Source of the DNA: Dyella sp. GSA-30
GTDB taxonomy: Bacteria; Pseudomonadota; Gammaproteobacteria; Xanthomonadales; Rhodanobacteraceae
NCBI RefSeq assembly: GCF_027924605.1
Contig: NZ_AP027042.1
Span: forward strand, 2,891,524-2,955,523
Length of the DNA: 64,000 nucleotides
Reading direction: 5' to 3'
Below, piece after piece: positions 51,065-61,155 of this stretch. Both the position numbers and the translations under genes were made by a program. The notes below the pieces were generated by a model, which did no database searches, had not been told where the DNA came from, and was given only the letters and a program-made list of their open reading frames with translations. Every line of letters starts with the position of its first letter. The first letter of the stretch is position 1.

Positions 51065-54000
51065 TCAAGTCCCGCGATGCGGATCCGAATCAAACGAAGC
51101 CGGCGGCTGATGATCTCCGCCACCATGATGCGGCAGCTTGCCCGACGGCTCGTCGAGCTTATCGCCCAGCAAGCGACGCACGCTCACATAGAACACCGGA
51201 ATCAGCAGCAGGCCGAGGAAGGTGGCGAACAGCATGCCGCCGATCACGCCCGTACCGATCGCATGGCGGGAGTTCGCACCTGCGCCGGTGGAGACCGCCA
51301 GCGGGAACACGCCCAGGATGAACGCCATTGAGGTCATCAGGATCGGGCGCAGTCGCAAGCGAGAGGCCGTCACTACCGCGTCGAACAGCGACTTGCCTTG
51401 TTGCTGCTGTTCCACCGCGAATTCCACGATCAGAATCGCGTTCTTCGCCGCCAGGCCGATCACCGTGATCATGCCGATCTTGAAGTACATATCGTTCGGC
51501 AGGCCACGCAGCATGGAGAAGACCACCGTACCCAGCAGGCCCAGCGGTACTACCAGCAACACGGCGACCGGGATCGACCAGCTTTCGTACAGCGCCGCCA
51601 AGCACAGGAACACGATGACGATCGACAGCACCAGCAACAGCGTGGCCGAGTTGCCTGCCAGGATTTCCTGGTAGGACTGGCCGGTCCAGTCGGAGCCGAA
51701 GCCCTTGGGCAGGTCGTTGTCCACGATGCTCTGCAGCGCGCCCATGGCCTGGCCGGTGGAGTATCCCTTGCCTTCGCTGGCGACGATTTCCACCGCGGCA
51801 TAGCCGTTGTAGCGGGTCAGTGCCGGCGAGCCCGTGCTCCAATCGGATTTCACCACGCTGGAGATCGGAATCATGTTGTACGGATTGACCGCCGAGCTGG
51901 TGTTGTTGTTGGCCAGCGAGCTGGGCGTGAACACGTGCTGCAGTGCGTCCGGACCCATGCGGTAGGCCTGGTCGGCCTGGATGTAGACGCGCTTCACGCG
52001 GCCGCCGTAGACGAAGTCGTTGACGTAGATCGGCGCCAGGGTGAGCTGGATGGCCGTATACACGTCGCTGACCGACAAGCCCATCGACTGGGCCTGCACG
52101 CGGTCCACCTTGATGTCCCACAACGGTGCATCGGGCAGGGAGTTCGGACGCGTGCCCAGCAGGGCCGGGTTGCCCTGGGACTTGCCCAGCACCATGCCCA
52201 TGGCTTGCATCAGTTCGCCATGCGTCTGGCCTGCGCGAGCCTGCAGGTACATGTCGATGCCGCCGAACTGGCTGAGGCCGCGGATGGTGGGCAGGTTGAC
52301 CACGAAGATCTGCGCGTCGCGAATGCCGTGCAGCACGCCGTTGGCCTGCATGATCAGCTCGTCCGCAGTGATCTTGCGCTCACTCCAGTCCTTGAGCTTG
52401 ATGAAGGCCATGCCCGCACTTTCGCTCTGACCGACGAAGCTGAAGCCGCTGATCTGGTACATGCCGACGATATCGTCGTTCAGCGGGCTGTTCTTGATGC
52501 GCTCGCGCATCTCGGCCATCACCTGTTCGCTGCGCTTGAGGGTGGCGCCCGGCGGAAGGTTCACGATGGCCAGCGCAAAGCCCTGGTCTTCGCTCGGCAC
52601 GAAGCTGGTCGGCAACTTGGTGTACAGGAAACCGGCCAGCACGGCGACCAGTGCGAATATGACCATCCAGCGTGGTGCATGACGCGTGGCGCTGCCGATG
52701 TGGCCGCTGTACGTATGCGTGACCCAGTCGAACACCTTGTTGAAGCCGCGGTACACCGCGTTCTTCTTCTCGTGGTGCGTTTCCTTGAGCATGGTGGCGC
52801 ACAGCGCCGGCGTGAACGACAGGGCCAGGAAGGCCGAGAAGCCCATCGACACGGCAATGGTCAGCGCGAACTGCTTGTAGATCACGCCAGAAGCGCCGGC
52901 CTGCAAGGCCGAAGGCACGAACACCGCCGCCAGCACCACCGTGATCGCAACCACGGCGCCGGTGATCTGGCCCATCGCCTTGCGGGTAGCTTCCTTGGGT
53001 GGGAGGTGCTCCTCGGTCATGATGCGTTCGACGTTTTCGATCACCACGATCGCGTCGTCCACCACGATACCGATCGCCAGCACCATACCGAACAAGGTCA
53101 GCTGGTTGATGGTGAAACCCAGCGCGATCAAGCCGATGAAGGTACCCATCAGCGCGACCGGGATCACCAGGGTGGGGATGATCGTGGCGCGGATGTTCTG
53201 CAGGAAGATCAGCATCACCAGGAAGACGAGGATGATCGCCTCGATCAGGGTATGCACCACTTCGTTGATCGACACCGTCACGAACGGGGTGGTGTCGTAC
53301 GGTGCGAACCAGCTGACGCCCTGCGGGAAGTCCTTCGCCAGTTCGTCCATCTTGGCGCGCACGGCGGTCGCCACGTCGAGCGCGTTGGCGCCCGGCAGCA
53401 GCTGTACGCCCAGGCCGCCCACCGGCTGACCGTTCCAGGTGGAGGTCAGGCCGTAGGTCTGCGGACCGAAGGACACGCGGGCCACGTCACTGAGACGTAC
53501 CACCGTGCCATCGCTGTTGGCGCGCAGGATGATGTTGCCGAACTCCTCGGGCGTGGAGAAACGTCCTTCAGCCGACACCGTGGCAGTGAATGCCTGGTCA
53601 TCCGGCGCCGGGTCGGCACCCAGCGAACCGGCAGCGAACTGCACGTTCTGGGTGGAAACGGCATTGAGCACCGTGCTGGCCGACAGGCCATAGCCTTGCA
53701 GCTTGTCGGGGTTCAACCAGATGCGTACCGCGTATTCGGCACCGATCACGCGAGTGCTGCCTACGCCCGGAATACGGCCAACCTGATCGGCGACCTGCGA
53801 GGCAATGATGTCGGCCAGGCGGTTGCCGTCGATCTCCGGGTTGGTGGACACCAACGACACGAACATCAGGAAGTCGGGGTTGTTCTTGGCCACCACCACA
53901 CCCTGCTGGGTGACGGCGGTAGGCAAGCGTGGCTGGGCCAGCGAGACTTTGTTCTGCACCTGCACCTGCGCGATGTCGGGGTTGGTGCCCGTCTCGAAGG

Positions 54001-54277
54001 TGAGCGTGATGGTCCCCGAACCATTGGAGTTGGAGGAGGAGCTGAAGTAGAGCAGGTGATCGATACCGGTGAGCTGCTGCTCGATCACCTGGGTAACGTT
54101 CTTCTCCACCGTATCCGCGTTGGCGCCAGGGAAGGTCGCCGACACCACCACCTGTGGCGGGGCGATGTTGGGGTAGGACTCGATACCCATGTTCAGCATG
54201 GCGATACAGCCGACCATGGTGATGAGGATCGCTACCACCCACGCGAAAATCGGGCGGTCAATGAAAAAACTCGGCAT
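51065..54277 (-). CDS. RND multidrug efflux permease, HAE1 (AcrB/MexB-like)
   Basis: This is a 1070-residue trimeric inner-membrane pump that couples proton influx to drug export. The start PSFFIDRPIFAWVVAILITMVGCIAMLNM is the classical HAE1 N-terminus. The TM4 proton-relay aspartates appear in GIVVDDAIVVIENVERIM (about residues 407-408). Porter-domain motifs include YPNIAPPQVVVSATFPGA. The C-terminal motif is GAGANSRHAIGTGVIGGM. The upstream adaptor gene ends 15 bases before its start, so both form one operon. GGGAG precedes the ATG by eight bases. No outer-membrane channel gene follows; the terminator at 51006 closes the operon, so a TolC-like protein encoded elsewhere must be used. Confidence 0.95.
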   Translation of the reverse strand: MPSFFIDRPIFAWVVAILITMVGCIAMLNMGIESYPNIAPPQVVVSATFPGANADTVEKNVTQVIEQQLTGIDHLLYFSSSSNSNGSGTITLTFETGTNPDIAQVQVQNKVSLAQPRLPTAVTQQGVVVAKNNPDFLMFVSLVSTNPEIDGNRLADIIASQVADQVGRIPGVGSTRVIGAEYAVRIWLNPDKLQGYGLSASTVLNAVSTQNVQFAAGSLGADPAPDDQAFTATVSAEGRFSTPEEFGNIILRANSDGTVVRLSDVARVSFGPQTYGLTSTWNGQPVGGLGVQLLPGANALDVATAVRAKMDELAKDFPQGVSWFAPYDTTPFVTVSINEVVHTLIEAIILVFLVMLIFLQNIRATIIPTLVIPVALMGTFIGLIALGFTINQLTLFGMVLAIGIVVDDAIVVIENVERIMTEEHLPPKEATRKAMGQITGAVVAITVVLAAVFVPSALQAGASGVIYKQFALTIAVSMGFSAFLALSFTPALCATMLKETHHEKKNAVYRGFNKVFDWVTHTYSGHIGSATRHAPRWMVIFALVAVLAGFLYTKLPTSFVPSEDQGFALAIVNLPPGATLKRSEQVMAEMRERIKNSPLNDDIVGMYQISGFSFVGQSESAGMAFIKLKDWSERKITADELIMQANGVLHGIRDAQIFVVNLPTIRGLSQFGGIDMYLQARAGQTHGELMQAMGMVLGKSQGNPALLGTRPNSLPDAPLWDIKVDRVQAQSMGLSVSDVYTAIQLTLAPIYVNDFVYGGRVKRVYIQADQAYRMGPDALQHVFTPSSLANNNTSSAVNPYNMIPISSVVKSDWSTGSPALTRYNGYAAVEIVASEGKGYSTGQAMGALQSIVDNDLPKGFGSDWTGQSYQEILAGNSATLLLVLSIVIVFLCLAALYESWSIPVAVLLVVPLGLLGTVVFSMLRGLPNDMYFKIGMITVIGLAAKNAILIVEFAVEQQQQGKSLFDAVVTASRLRLRPILMTSMAFILGVFPLAVSTGAGANSRHAIGTGVIGGMLFATFLGLLLIPVFYVSVRRLLGDKLDEPSGKLPHHGGGDHQPPASFDSDPHRGT

Positions 54278-54292
54278 ATCGGTCGACTCCCG

Positions 54293-55504
54293 TTACTGCT
54301 TGCCGGCCGCAGGCTTGGCGCCCTGCGTACCGTTGGGCGGGCCGGCGTCCTTGCCCGGCTGCCAGGGCGCCGCCTTGGCGGGGGCACCCGGCTGGACGGA
54401 CTGCAGGCCCGACACGATGATCTGGTCGCCGGCGGCGAGGCCTGCGGTGACGATCCAGTTGCCGCTGCTCAAGTCGTTGGCGGTGATGTTCTTGCGCTCG
54501 ACCTTGCCCTCCTGGTTCACCACCAGCACGTAGCCGCCGGCGACATCGCGCGCCACGGCCGGCTGCGGCACCAGGTACACGTTGTTCTGCTGGCCGAGGT
54601 TCGCCTTGATGGTGACGTAGGTGCCCGGCAGCAGGCGCTTGTCCGGGTTGGCCAACTGCGCACGCAGATTGATCGTGCCGGTGGTCGGGTCGACTGTGGC
54701 GCCGGAGAAGTCGAGCAAGCCTTGCTGGTCGTACTTGCTGCCGTCCGGCAACACGACCTGCACGGTGGTCTTGGTCGGATCGCTGAGGCTGACGTTGCCG
54801 GCGGTCTGGGCGCGACGCAGGCGATCCAGGTCGGCGGCGCCGACCGTGAAGTTCACGTACAGCGGATCGAGCTGGTCGACCGTGGTCAGCAGGGTGGAGC
54901 TGACGCCGCTGTCGGCGTTGCCGTTACCCACGATGGCGCCTTCGGTGACCTGCTGCTGGCCGGCGCGACCGTCGATCGGCGCGGTAACGCGGGTGAAGCC
55001 GAGGCTGATGCGCGCACTTTGTACGGCGGCCTGGGACTGCTTCACCGCGGCAGCCGAGCTGCGCTCGCTGGCCTCGGCGGCATCCAGGTCCGATTGCGAG
55101 ACATAGCCCTTCGGACGCAACGAACGGGCGCGTTCGGCGGCGTTGTGCGCGTTGACGTAGGTCGCCTGGGCCGAGGCGAGGTTGGCCTGGGCGGATTCCA
55201 CATTGGCCTGGTAGACCGCAGGATCGATCTCGAACAGCACCTGGCCCTTCTTCACGTCCGTGCCTTCCTCGTACACGCGCTTGAGCAACACGCCGGAAAC
55301 ACGGGCGCGTACATCGGCGCTGCGGAAGGCGGAAAGGCGTCCCACCAGGTCCTTGCTGAGCGGGGCGCTCACGGGCTGGGCCTTGACGACGCCGACCTCC
55401 GGGGTGGGCATCTGGGGCGGACCTTGTTCCTTCTTGCCGCCGCATGCGGCCAGCGAGAGCAGGCCAAGGCACAGCAGGGGTGTGCGCAGTGACGAGGACT
55501 TCAT
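54293..55504 (-). CDS. RND periplasmic adaptor (membrane fusion) lipoprotein
   Basis: This is a 403-residue adaptor linking the RND pump to an outer-membrane channel. The N-terminus is a lipoprotein signal with lipobox LAAC (C21), followed by GGKK. The lipoyl/barrel-sandwich parts (VRARVSGVLLKRVYEEGTDVKKGQVLFEIDP) flank an alpha-hairpin (VESAQANLASAQATYVNAHNAAERARSL). The beta-barrel (YVNFTVGAADLDRLRRAQ) and membrane-proximal domain (TYVTIKANLGQQNNVYLVPQPAVARD) follow. The C-terminal ~30 residues are Pro/Ala/Gly/Lys-rich. It is the first gene of the operon, with GGAG five bases upstream of ATG. The AcrA/MexA relationship is clear; the substrate range is not. Confidence 0.94.
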   Translation of the reverse strand: MKSSSLRTPLLCLGLLSLAACGGKKEQGPPQMPTPEVGVVKAQPVSAPLSKDLVGRLSAFRSADVRARVSGVLLKRVYEEGTDVKKGQVLFEIDPAVYQANVESAQANLASAQATYVNAHNAAERARSLRPKGYVSQSDLDAAEASERSSAAAVKQSQAAVQSARISLGFTRVTAPIDGRAGQQQVTEGAIVGNGNADSGVSSTLLTTVDQLDPLYVNFTVGAADLDRLRRAQTAGNVSLSDPTKTTVQVVLPDGSKYDQQGLLDFSGATVDPTTGTINLRAQLANPDKRLLPGTYVTIKANLGQQNNVYLVPQPAVARDVAGGYVLVVNQEGKVERKNITANDLSSGNWIVTAGLAAGDQIIVSGLQSVQPGAPAKAAPWQPGKDAGPPNGTQGAKPAAGKQ

Positions 55505-56104
55505 GGGGACTCCATTCTTATTACGTAAACTTGGGGCGCCACCCCTCGCGGGGCGATGTTTAAATCGGACAGCTTACTGCGGCGCAACACGTTGCCCAGT
55601 GCCGTTGGTCGGGTGAACCATGGCGTGGGCGCACGGCATCGTGCCGTCCGGTTCGCTAGACGGTAGTAGACTACACCGTACAGTTTATAATTTGCCACGG
55701 ATCGCGGTCTAGCCCCAGATAGGGGGGCAGCGCGGTTTTTCTGCGTATCGATGGCAGCAAGCATCCGCGGCTTCCGGCTGGGGAAGGGTGGGGCTAGGCA
55801 TCGGCCCACCAGGGTGTGAGACGGATTCTGACGCAAATCAGTCCTGTGGGTAAGCGCCAAATGACTTGATATCGATCGATATCGATCTTTTTTTGCACTA
55901 ACTGCCAAGAAAGCACACAGTCGACTGCGCTGTCCTTGGCTTCGCGCATCATCGTTTGTGTCATGCCTTCGTCGCATACATCGACAAATCTACCTGCATG
56001 AAGCCACAACATTGATGCAGCACAGCACGCATCACGGTGGATTCGCTTTCTTGCGAGGCGTATTCTTTTCCGGCTTTTTTCGTCTCCACTGACCAGTAGA
56101 TGCC
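55505..56104. other. 600-base divergent intergenic region, RND operon / glutamate dehydrogenase
   Basis: No gene is seen. The left part contains an operator-like dyad (55660-55679) and an AT-rich segment TACAGTTTATAATTTG just beside it. The right part near 55870-55890 has the repeated ATCGATATCGATC string. No regulator gene for the pump is located here. Confidence 0.6.
55660..55679. promoter_or_regulatory. Operator-like dyad upstream of the RND operon
   Basis: ACGGTAGTAGACTACACCGT is an inverted repeat (ACGGT..ACCGT and perfect GTAGACTAC) with a single-base bulge. It lies 156 bases before the adaptor gene, next to TTTATAATTTG, so it may be the repressor site of the pump operon. TetR-type control is inferred by analogy only. 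Confidence 0.5.
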
Positions 56105-59100
56105 ATGAATGCGATGCGTGCGTCCGGCGACCGTCTAATCCAGACCGTCGTACTCGAAGAACTCAAGAAGAATGGATTTTCAACGACGCGCCTTGAAGAG
56201 GCGCAATTTTTTATCGACGCTTTCTTCGCGCGCATTGGCGCCACCGACCTTGACCTGCATTCCAGTGCCGAATGGGCCACGCTGGTCGCCGGCCTGATCG
56301 ACTTCATGCAGCAGCGCCAGCCGGGGCGTGCCTCGGTGCGTGTCGTCAACCCGGAAACCGGCTTCGCCGGCCGCAGCCTGGTACAGGTGGTGACCGACGA
56401 CATGCCGTTCCTGGTCGATACGGTGACCATGAGCGTATCGCAGTGGCCGATCCATGCCGTGATCCATCCGGTCGTCAAGGTGACCCGCGATGCCGCCGGC
56501 AAGCTGCAACGCCTGGGCGACGACGGCGATGCTTCCGAATCGGTGATGCATTTCGAGATCGACCGCGTGGCCACCGAGGCCGAACTGGTGCAGCTTCGCA
56601 CCCAGCTTGAAGGTGCGCTCGACGATGTGCGCGACGCCGTCCGCGACTGGGCGACGATGCGCGACAAGGCGCTGGCGATCGCCGCGGATCTGCCGCAGCG
56701 CAAACTGCCGCTGGATGCCGCCGGGGTCAAGGAGGGAACCGAGTTCCTGCACTGGCTGGCCGACGACAACTTCACCTTCCTCGGCTATCGCGAATACGAG
56801 GTCAAGCAGGCTGACGGCGAACAGGTGCTGTGCGCCGTCGAGGGCTCGGGCCTGGGCATCCTGCACAAGCGCGAGCGCTCGATTGCCCCGCGCTCGTTGC
56901 GCACCCTGGTCGCCAGCGAGCTGCCGCAGTCCGGTTCGACCGATGCGATCATCCTGACCAAGACCAATGCCCGTTCGGTCGTGCATCGTCCCGGTTACAT
57001 GGATTACGTGGGCGTGCTGAAGTTCGACGACAGCGGCCGCCCGATCGCCGAGCAGCGTTTCCTGGGCCTGTTCTCGTCCAACGCCTATATGGCGCGCCCG
57101 CAGGACGTGCCGATGGTGCGTCAGAAGGTCGAGACGGTGCTGGCGCGTTCGGGCCTGAAGCGCGACTCCTATTCCGGCAAGTCGCTGCGCCACATTCTCG
57201 AAACGCTGCCGCGCGACGAGCTGTTCCAGAGCAGCGAAGACGAGCTCAACACCACTTCCAGCGGCATTCTCGAACTGCGCCAGCGCGCACGTACGCGTCT
57301 GTTCATTCGCCGCGACCGTTATGGTCGTTTCTTTACCTGCATCGTCTATATTCCGCGCGACCGCTTCAACACCGCGGTGCGCGAGCGCGTGGAAACCTTG
57401 TTGCGTGACGCGCTGCACGGCGAGACGGTCGATTCGGCCGTGCTGATGGGCGAGGCCGCACTGGCCCGCCTGCATGTCGTGGTGCGCCCGAAGATCGGTG
57501 ACCACGCCGTGTACGACGCGCAGCAGCTGGAGCAGCAGGTCGCCGTGATCGTGCGCAACTGGCACGATGAACTACGCGACATGCTGATCCGCGATCGCGG
57601 TGAGCATGACGGTGTCGTGCTTGCCAACCGTTACGGCAAGGCCTTGCCGGCCGGTTATGTGGAAGACGTTTCGCCCAGCGTGGCGGCCGAAGACGTGTAT
57701 CAGCTGTCGCAGCTCAAGGGCGACGACGCTATTCGGATGTCGTTCTACCATCCCGAGCATCGCCCGGAGGCGCTGCGCTTCAAGGTCTACCGTAGCGGTT
57801 CGGATCTGCCGCTGTCGGAAATCCTGCCGCAGCTGGAAAATCTCGGCCTGCGCGTGCTCACCGAGCATCTGTACGACCTGCCGATGGGTGATGGCACGCT
57901 GTATATCCAGGATTTCGAAGTGCAACCGGTCGGCAACCTCGCCTTTGGCGTGGAGCAGGTCGGCAGCCTGTTCGAAGACGCGTTCGAGCAGATCTGGCGC
58001 GGCAATGCCGAAAACGACGGCTTCAATCGCCTGGTGCTCGGTGCCAAGTTGAACTGGCGCCAGGTCGCCATGCTGCGCGGCTACTGCAAATATGTGTTGC
58101 AGACCGGCGTGGCGTTCTCGCAGTCGTATATGGAAGACGCGCTCAACCGCTATCCGGCGATTGCCGGCTTGCTGGTCGAGTTGTTCCTGGCCAAGTTCGA
58201 TCCGCGTCGCGAGCAGCTGACCGTCGATGAATTGAAAGCCGCCGGCAACACCTTCACGGCCGAGATGCATGCGCTGATCCCCGAATCGATCCGTGCCGCC
58301 CAGCCGGCGCTGATCGACGGCATGATCGGTGCCATGGCGCGTCCGCGCGCCGAGCAGATCGCCGTGCTCGAAGAAGCCATCGGTACGCTGCTCGAAACCG
58401 TCTCCAGCCTCGACGAAGACCGCATCCTGCGCAGCTTCATGTCGTTGATCCGCGCCACGTTGCGCACCAGCTTCTTCCAGCAGTGGGATGGCGCGCATCG
58501 CGGCTACATCAGCTACAAGTTCGATTCGCGTCGCGTGCCGGATCTGCCCAAACCGGTGCCGTATCGCGAGATCTTCGTCAGCGCACCGCGCGTGGAAGGC
58601 ATCCACCTGCGCTTCGGTGCGGTGGCGCGTGGTGGCCTGCGCTGGTCCGATCGTCGCGAAGACTTCCGTACCGAAGTACTGGGCCTGGTGAAGGCGCAGA
58701 TGGTGAAGAACACCGTGATCGTGCCGGTCGGCTCGAAGGGCGGTTTCTTCGTCAAGCGTCCGCCGGTCAACGGCGATCGCGACGCGCAGCTGGCCGAAGG
58801 CATTGCCTGCTATCGCATGTTCATCAGCGGCCTGCTCGACATCACCGACAACCTGGTCGAGGGCAAGGTCGTGCCACCGCACGACGTCGTGCGCCATGAC
58901 CAGGACGATCCATACCTGGTAGTGGCTGCCGACAAGGGCACTGCGACGTTCTCGGATATCGCCAATGCGATTTCGGTGGAGCACGGGTTCTGGCTGGGCG
59001 ACGCATTCGCATCGGGCGGCTCGAACGGCTACGACCACAAGGGCATGGGCATCACCGCGCGCGGTGCGTGGGAATCGGTGAAACGCCATTTCCGTGCGCT

Positions 59101-61033
59101 CGGCCGCGACAGCCAGAGCCAGGATTTCACCTGTGTCGGCATCGGCGACATGTCCGGCGACGTGTTCGGCAACGGCATGCTGTTGTCCAAGCATATCCGC
59201 CTGCTGGCCGCGTTCGATCACCGCCATGTGTTCCTCGACCCCCATCCTGATACGGCGCGCTCCTTCGCCGAGCGCGAGCGCATGTTCAAGCTGCCGCGCT
59301 CGAGCTGGGACGATTACGACAAGTCGCTGATCTCCGCTGGTGGTGGCGTGTATTCGCGCACGCTCAAGTCGATTCCGATTTCGCCGGAAGTGCGTGCGGT
59401 GCTGGGCCTCAAGCCCGAAGTCACGCAGCTGGCGCCGAGCGACCTGCTGAGCGCGATCCTGAAGGCGCCGGTCGACCTGTTGTGGAACGGCGGCATCGGT
59501 ACCTATGTGAAGGCATCGAGCGAAACGCATGCGGATGTGGGCGACCGCGCCAACAACGCGCTGCGCGTCAACGGTGGCGAACTGCGCTGCAAGATGGTGG
59601 GCGAGGGCGGCAACCTGGGTCTGACCCAGAAGGGCCGTATCGAAGCCGCCCAGCATGGCGTGCTGCTCAATACCGACTTCATCGACAACTCGGCCGGCGT
59701 GGATACCTCCGATCACGAGGTGAACATCAAGATTCTGCTCGACGATGCTGTGCAGCGTAACGAGATCACCGTCGAGGGTCGCAACAAGCAACTGGCGGTG
59801 ATGACCGATGAGGTCGGCGACCTCGTGCTGTGGGACAACTATCGCCAGAACCAGGCGATTACCCTGATGGAGCATCAGTCGGTGCGTCGCCTGGGTTCGA
59901 TGGCGCATTTCATCCGCATTCTCGAGAGCGAAGGCACGCTCGACCGTCAGGTCGAGAACCTGCCCAGCGAATCGGAGCTGACCGAGCGCAAGGCGCGCAG
60001 CCAGGGCCTGACCCGTCCGGAGCTGTCGGTACTGCTGTCCTACGACAAACTGCGCCTATATCAGCAACTGCTCGAATCGGACGTGCCGGAAGATCCGTAC
60101 CTGTCCAAGGAACTGGTGCGCTACTTCCCGGCGCCCTTGCACGAGAAGTACGCCGAGCACATGCAGCGCCATCGCTTGAAGCGCGAGATCATCGCCACCG
60201 CGGTGACCAACTCGACCATCAACCGCATGGGCGCCACCTTCATGATGCGCATGCAGGAAGACACGGGGCAGGGCCCGGCGGCGATCGCCAAGGCCTATAC
60301 CGCCGCGCGTGAAATCCTCGGCGCCCGCGACCTGTGGGCACAGATCGAAGCGTTGGACAGCAAGGTGGCCGAAGACACCCAGATCGACGCGATCATGCAG
60401 ATCTGGTCGCTGCTGCGTCATCTGACACGCTGGCTGCTCAACCGTCCGGGCGGCACGCTGGATATCGCTGCCAACGTCGAGCGCTATCACGCCGGGGTGA
60501 GCGTGCTGAGCAGCGCATTGCCCGGCGTGTTGACCGCCACCGGTAATGCCGACTTCTCCACCAGCCAGGAAAAGTGGGAAGGCCTGGGTCTGCCGCCCGA
60601 GTTGGCGCTACGCCTGTCGCGTCTGCCGGTGCAGCGTCCGATGCTGGACATTGTCGAGGTGGCCCAGCAGAGCGGCCAGCCGATCGATCAGGTGGCCGGC
60701 GTGTTCTACGAACTGGGTGAGGCGCTGGATCTGGAATGGTTGCGCGACCAGATCGAGGCGTTGCCGGTGGACGGACACTGGCATGCACAGGCGCGCGGTT
60801 CGCTGCTGGACGAGCTGACCCATCAGCATCGCGCGCTCGCCTTGCAGGTGCTTGCCCTGGCGGGCAACAGCAAGGACGTGTCGCCGGTGCAGGCATGGCT
60901 CAACCGTGACGATGCCACGCTGAAGTACACCCGCAGCATGCTGGCGGAAATCCTGACGCAGAATGCCGACTATCCGATCGCCTCCGTGGCGGTGCGTCGT
61001 CTGGCACAGCTGGCGCAGGTGCCGCTCGGCTGA
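56105..61033 (+). CDS. gdhB: NAD-specific glutamate dehydrogenase, large (~180 kDa) type
   Basis: This is a 1642-residue enzyme that oxidatively deaminates glutamate to 2-oxoglutarate with NAD+. Length and sequence match the bacterial large NAD-GDH family. The catalytic core is readable at about residues 850-890 (RWSDRREDFRTEVLGLVKAQMVKNTVIVPVGSKGGF), where the conserved lysines lie. The nucleotide-binding part shows GVGIGDMSGDVFGNGML-like sequence (CVGIGDMSGDVFGNGMLLSKHIRL). A long N-terminal regulatory part and C-terminal helical part flank it. ATG 56105 lacks a strong Shine-Dalgarno; ATG 56114 is an alternative. It is monocistronic, with a hairpin (61073-61105) before the NAD kinase gene. 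The gene symbol is a common one for this class, not certain here. Confidence 0.94.
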   Translation: MNAMRASGDRLIQTVVLEELKKNGFSTTRLEEAQFFIDAFFARIGATDLDLHSSAEWATLVAGLIDFMQQRQPGRASVRVVNPETGFAGRSLVQVVTDDMPFLVDTVTMSVSQWPIHAVIHPVVKVTRDAAGKLQRLGDDGDASESVMHFEIDRVATEAELVQLRTQLEGALDDVRDAVRDWATMRDKALAIAADLPQRKLPLDAAGVKEGTEFLHWLADDNFTFLGYREYEVKQADGEQVLCAVEGSGLGILHKRERSIAPRSLRTLVASELPQSGSTDAIILTKTNARSVVHRPGYMDYVGVLKFDDSGRPIAEQRFLGLFSSNAYMARPQDVPMVRQKVETVLARSGLKRDSYSGKSLRHILETLPRDELFQSSEDELNTTSSGILELRQRARTRLFIRRDRYGRFFTCIVYIPRDRFNTAVRERVETLLRDALHGETVDSAVLMGEAALARLHVVVRPKIGDHAVYDAQQLEQQVAVIVRNWHDELRDMLIRDRGEHDGVVLANRYGKALPAGYVEDVSPSVAAEDVYQLSQLKGDDAIRMSFYHPEHRPEALRFKVYRSGSDLPLSEILPQLENLGLRVLTEHLYDLPMGDGTLYIQDFEVQPVGNLAFGVEQVGSLFEDAFEQIWRGNAENDGFNRLVLGAKLNWRQVAMLRGYCKYVLQTGVAFSQSYMEDALNRYPAIAGLLVELFLAKFDPRREQLTVDELKAAGNTFTAEMHALIPESIRAAQPALIDGMIGAMARPRAEQIAVLEEAIGTLLETVSSLDEDRILRSFMSLIRATLRTSFFQQWDGAHRGYISYKFDSRRVPDLPKPVPYREIFVSAPRVEGIHLRFGAVARGGLRWSDRREDFRTEVLGLVKAQMVKNTVIVPVGSKGGFFVKRPPVNGDRDAQLAEGIACYRMFISGLLDITDNLVEGKVVPPHDVVRHDQDDPYLVVAADKGTATFSDIANAISVEHGFWLGDAFASGGSNGYDHKGMGITARGAWESVKRHFRALGRDSQSQDFTCVGIGDMSGDVFGNGMLLSKHIRLLAAFDHRHVFLDPHPDTARSFAERERMFKLPRSSWDDYDKSLISAGGGVYSRTLKSIPISPEVRAVLGLKPEVTQLAPSDLLSAILKAPVDLLWNGGIGTYVKASSETHADVGDRANNALRVNGGELRCKMVGEGGNLGLTQKGRIEAAQHGVLLNTDFIDNSAGVDTSDHEVNIKILLDDAVQRNEITVEGRNKQLAVMTDEVGDLVLWDNYRQNQAITLMEHQSVRRLGSMAHFIRILESEGTLDRQVENLPSESELTERKARSQGLTRPELSVLLSYDKLRLYQQLLESDVPEDPYLSKELVRYFPAPLHEKYAEHMQRHRLKREIIATAVTNSTINRMGATFMMRMQEDTGQGPAAIAKAYTAAREILGARDLWAQIEALDSKVAEDTQIDAIMQIWSLLRHLTRWLLNRPGGTLDIAANVERYHAGVSVLSSALPGVLTATGNADFSTSQEKWEGLGLPPELALRLSRLPVQRPMLDIVEVAQQSGQPIDQVAGVFYELGEALDLEWLRDQIEALPVDGHWHAQARGSLLDELTHQHRALALQVLALAGNSKDVSPVQAWLNRDDATLKYTRSMLAEILTQNADYPIASVAVRRLAQLAQVPLG

Positions 61034-61155
61034 TCGCCGCCGGCCCGTTCCAGGGGCCGGGCGATAAAGTGTGAAGGCGTAAGATCATTCCGGTCTTGCG
61101 CCTTCATGCTATCTGGGCTCAACTGAGCACTTCGATCAAGGATGGCTAGCCGCCC

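Noticed and set aside
51398-55492. 1364-codon open frame on the plus strand opposite the RND operon
   Set aside because: It is a codon-bias shadow of two convincing genes on the other strand. Its product is Arg/His/Asp-rich without domains.
57572-59908. 778-codon minus-strand frame opposite the glutamate dehydrogenase
   Set aside because: It is a shadow of a well-supported enzyme with readable catalytic motifs.
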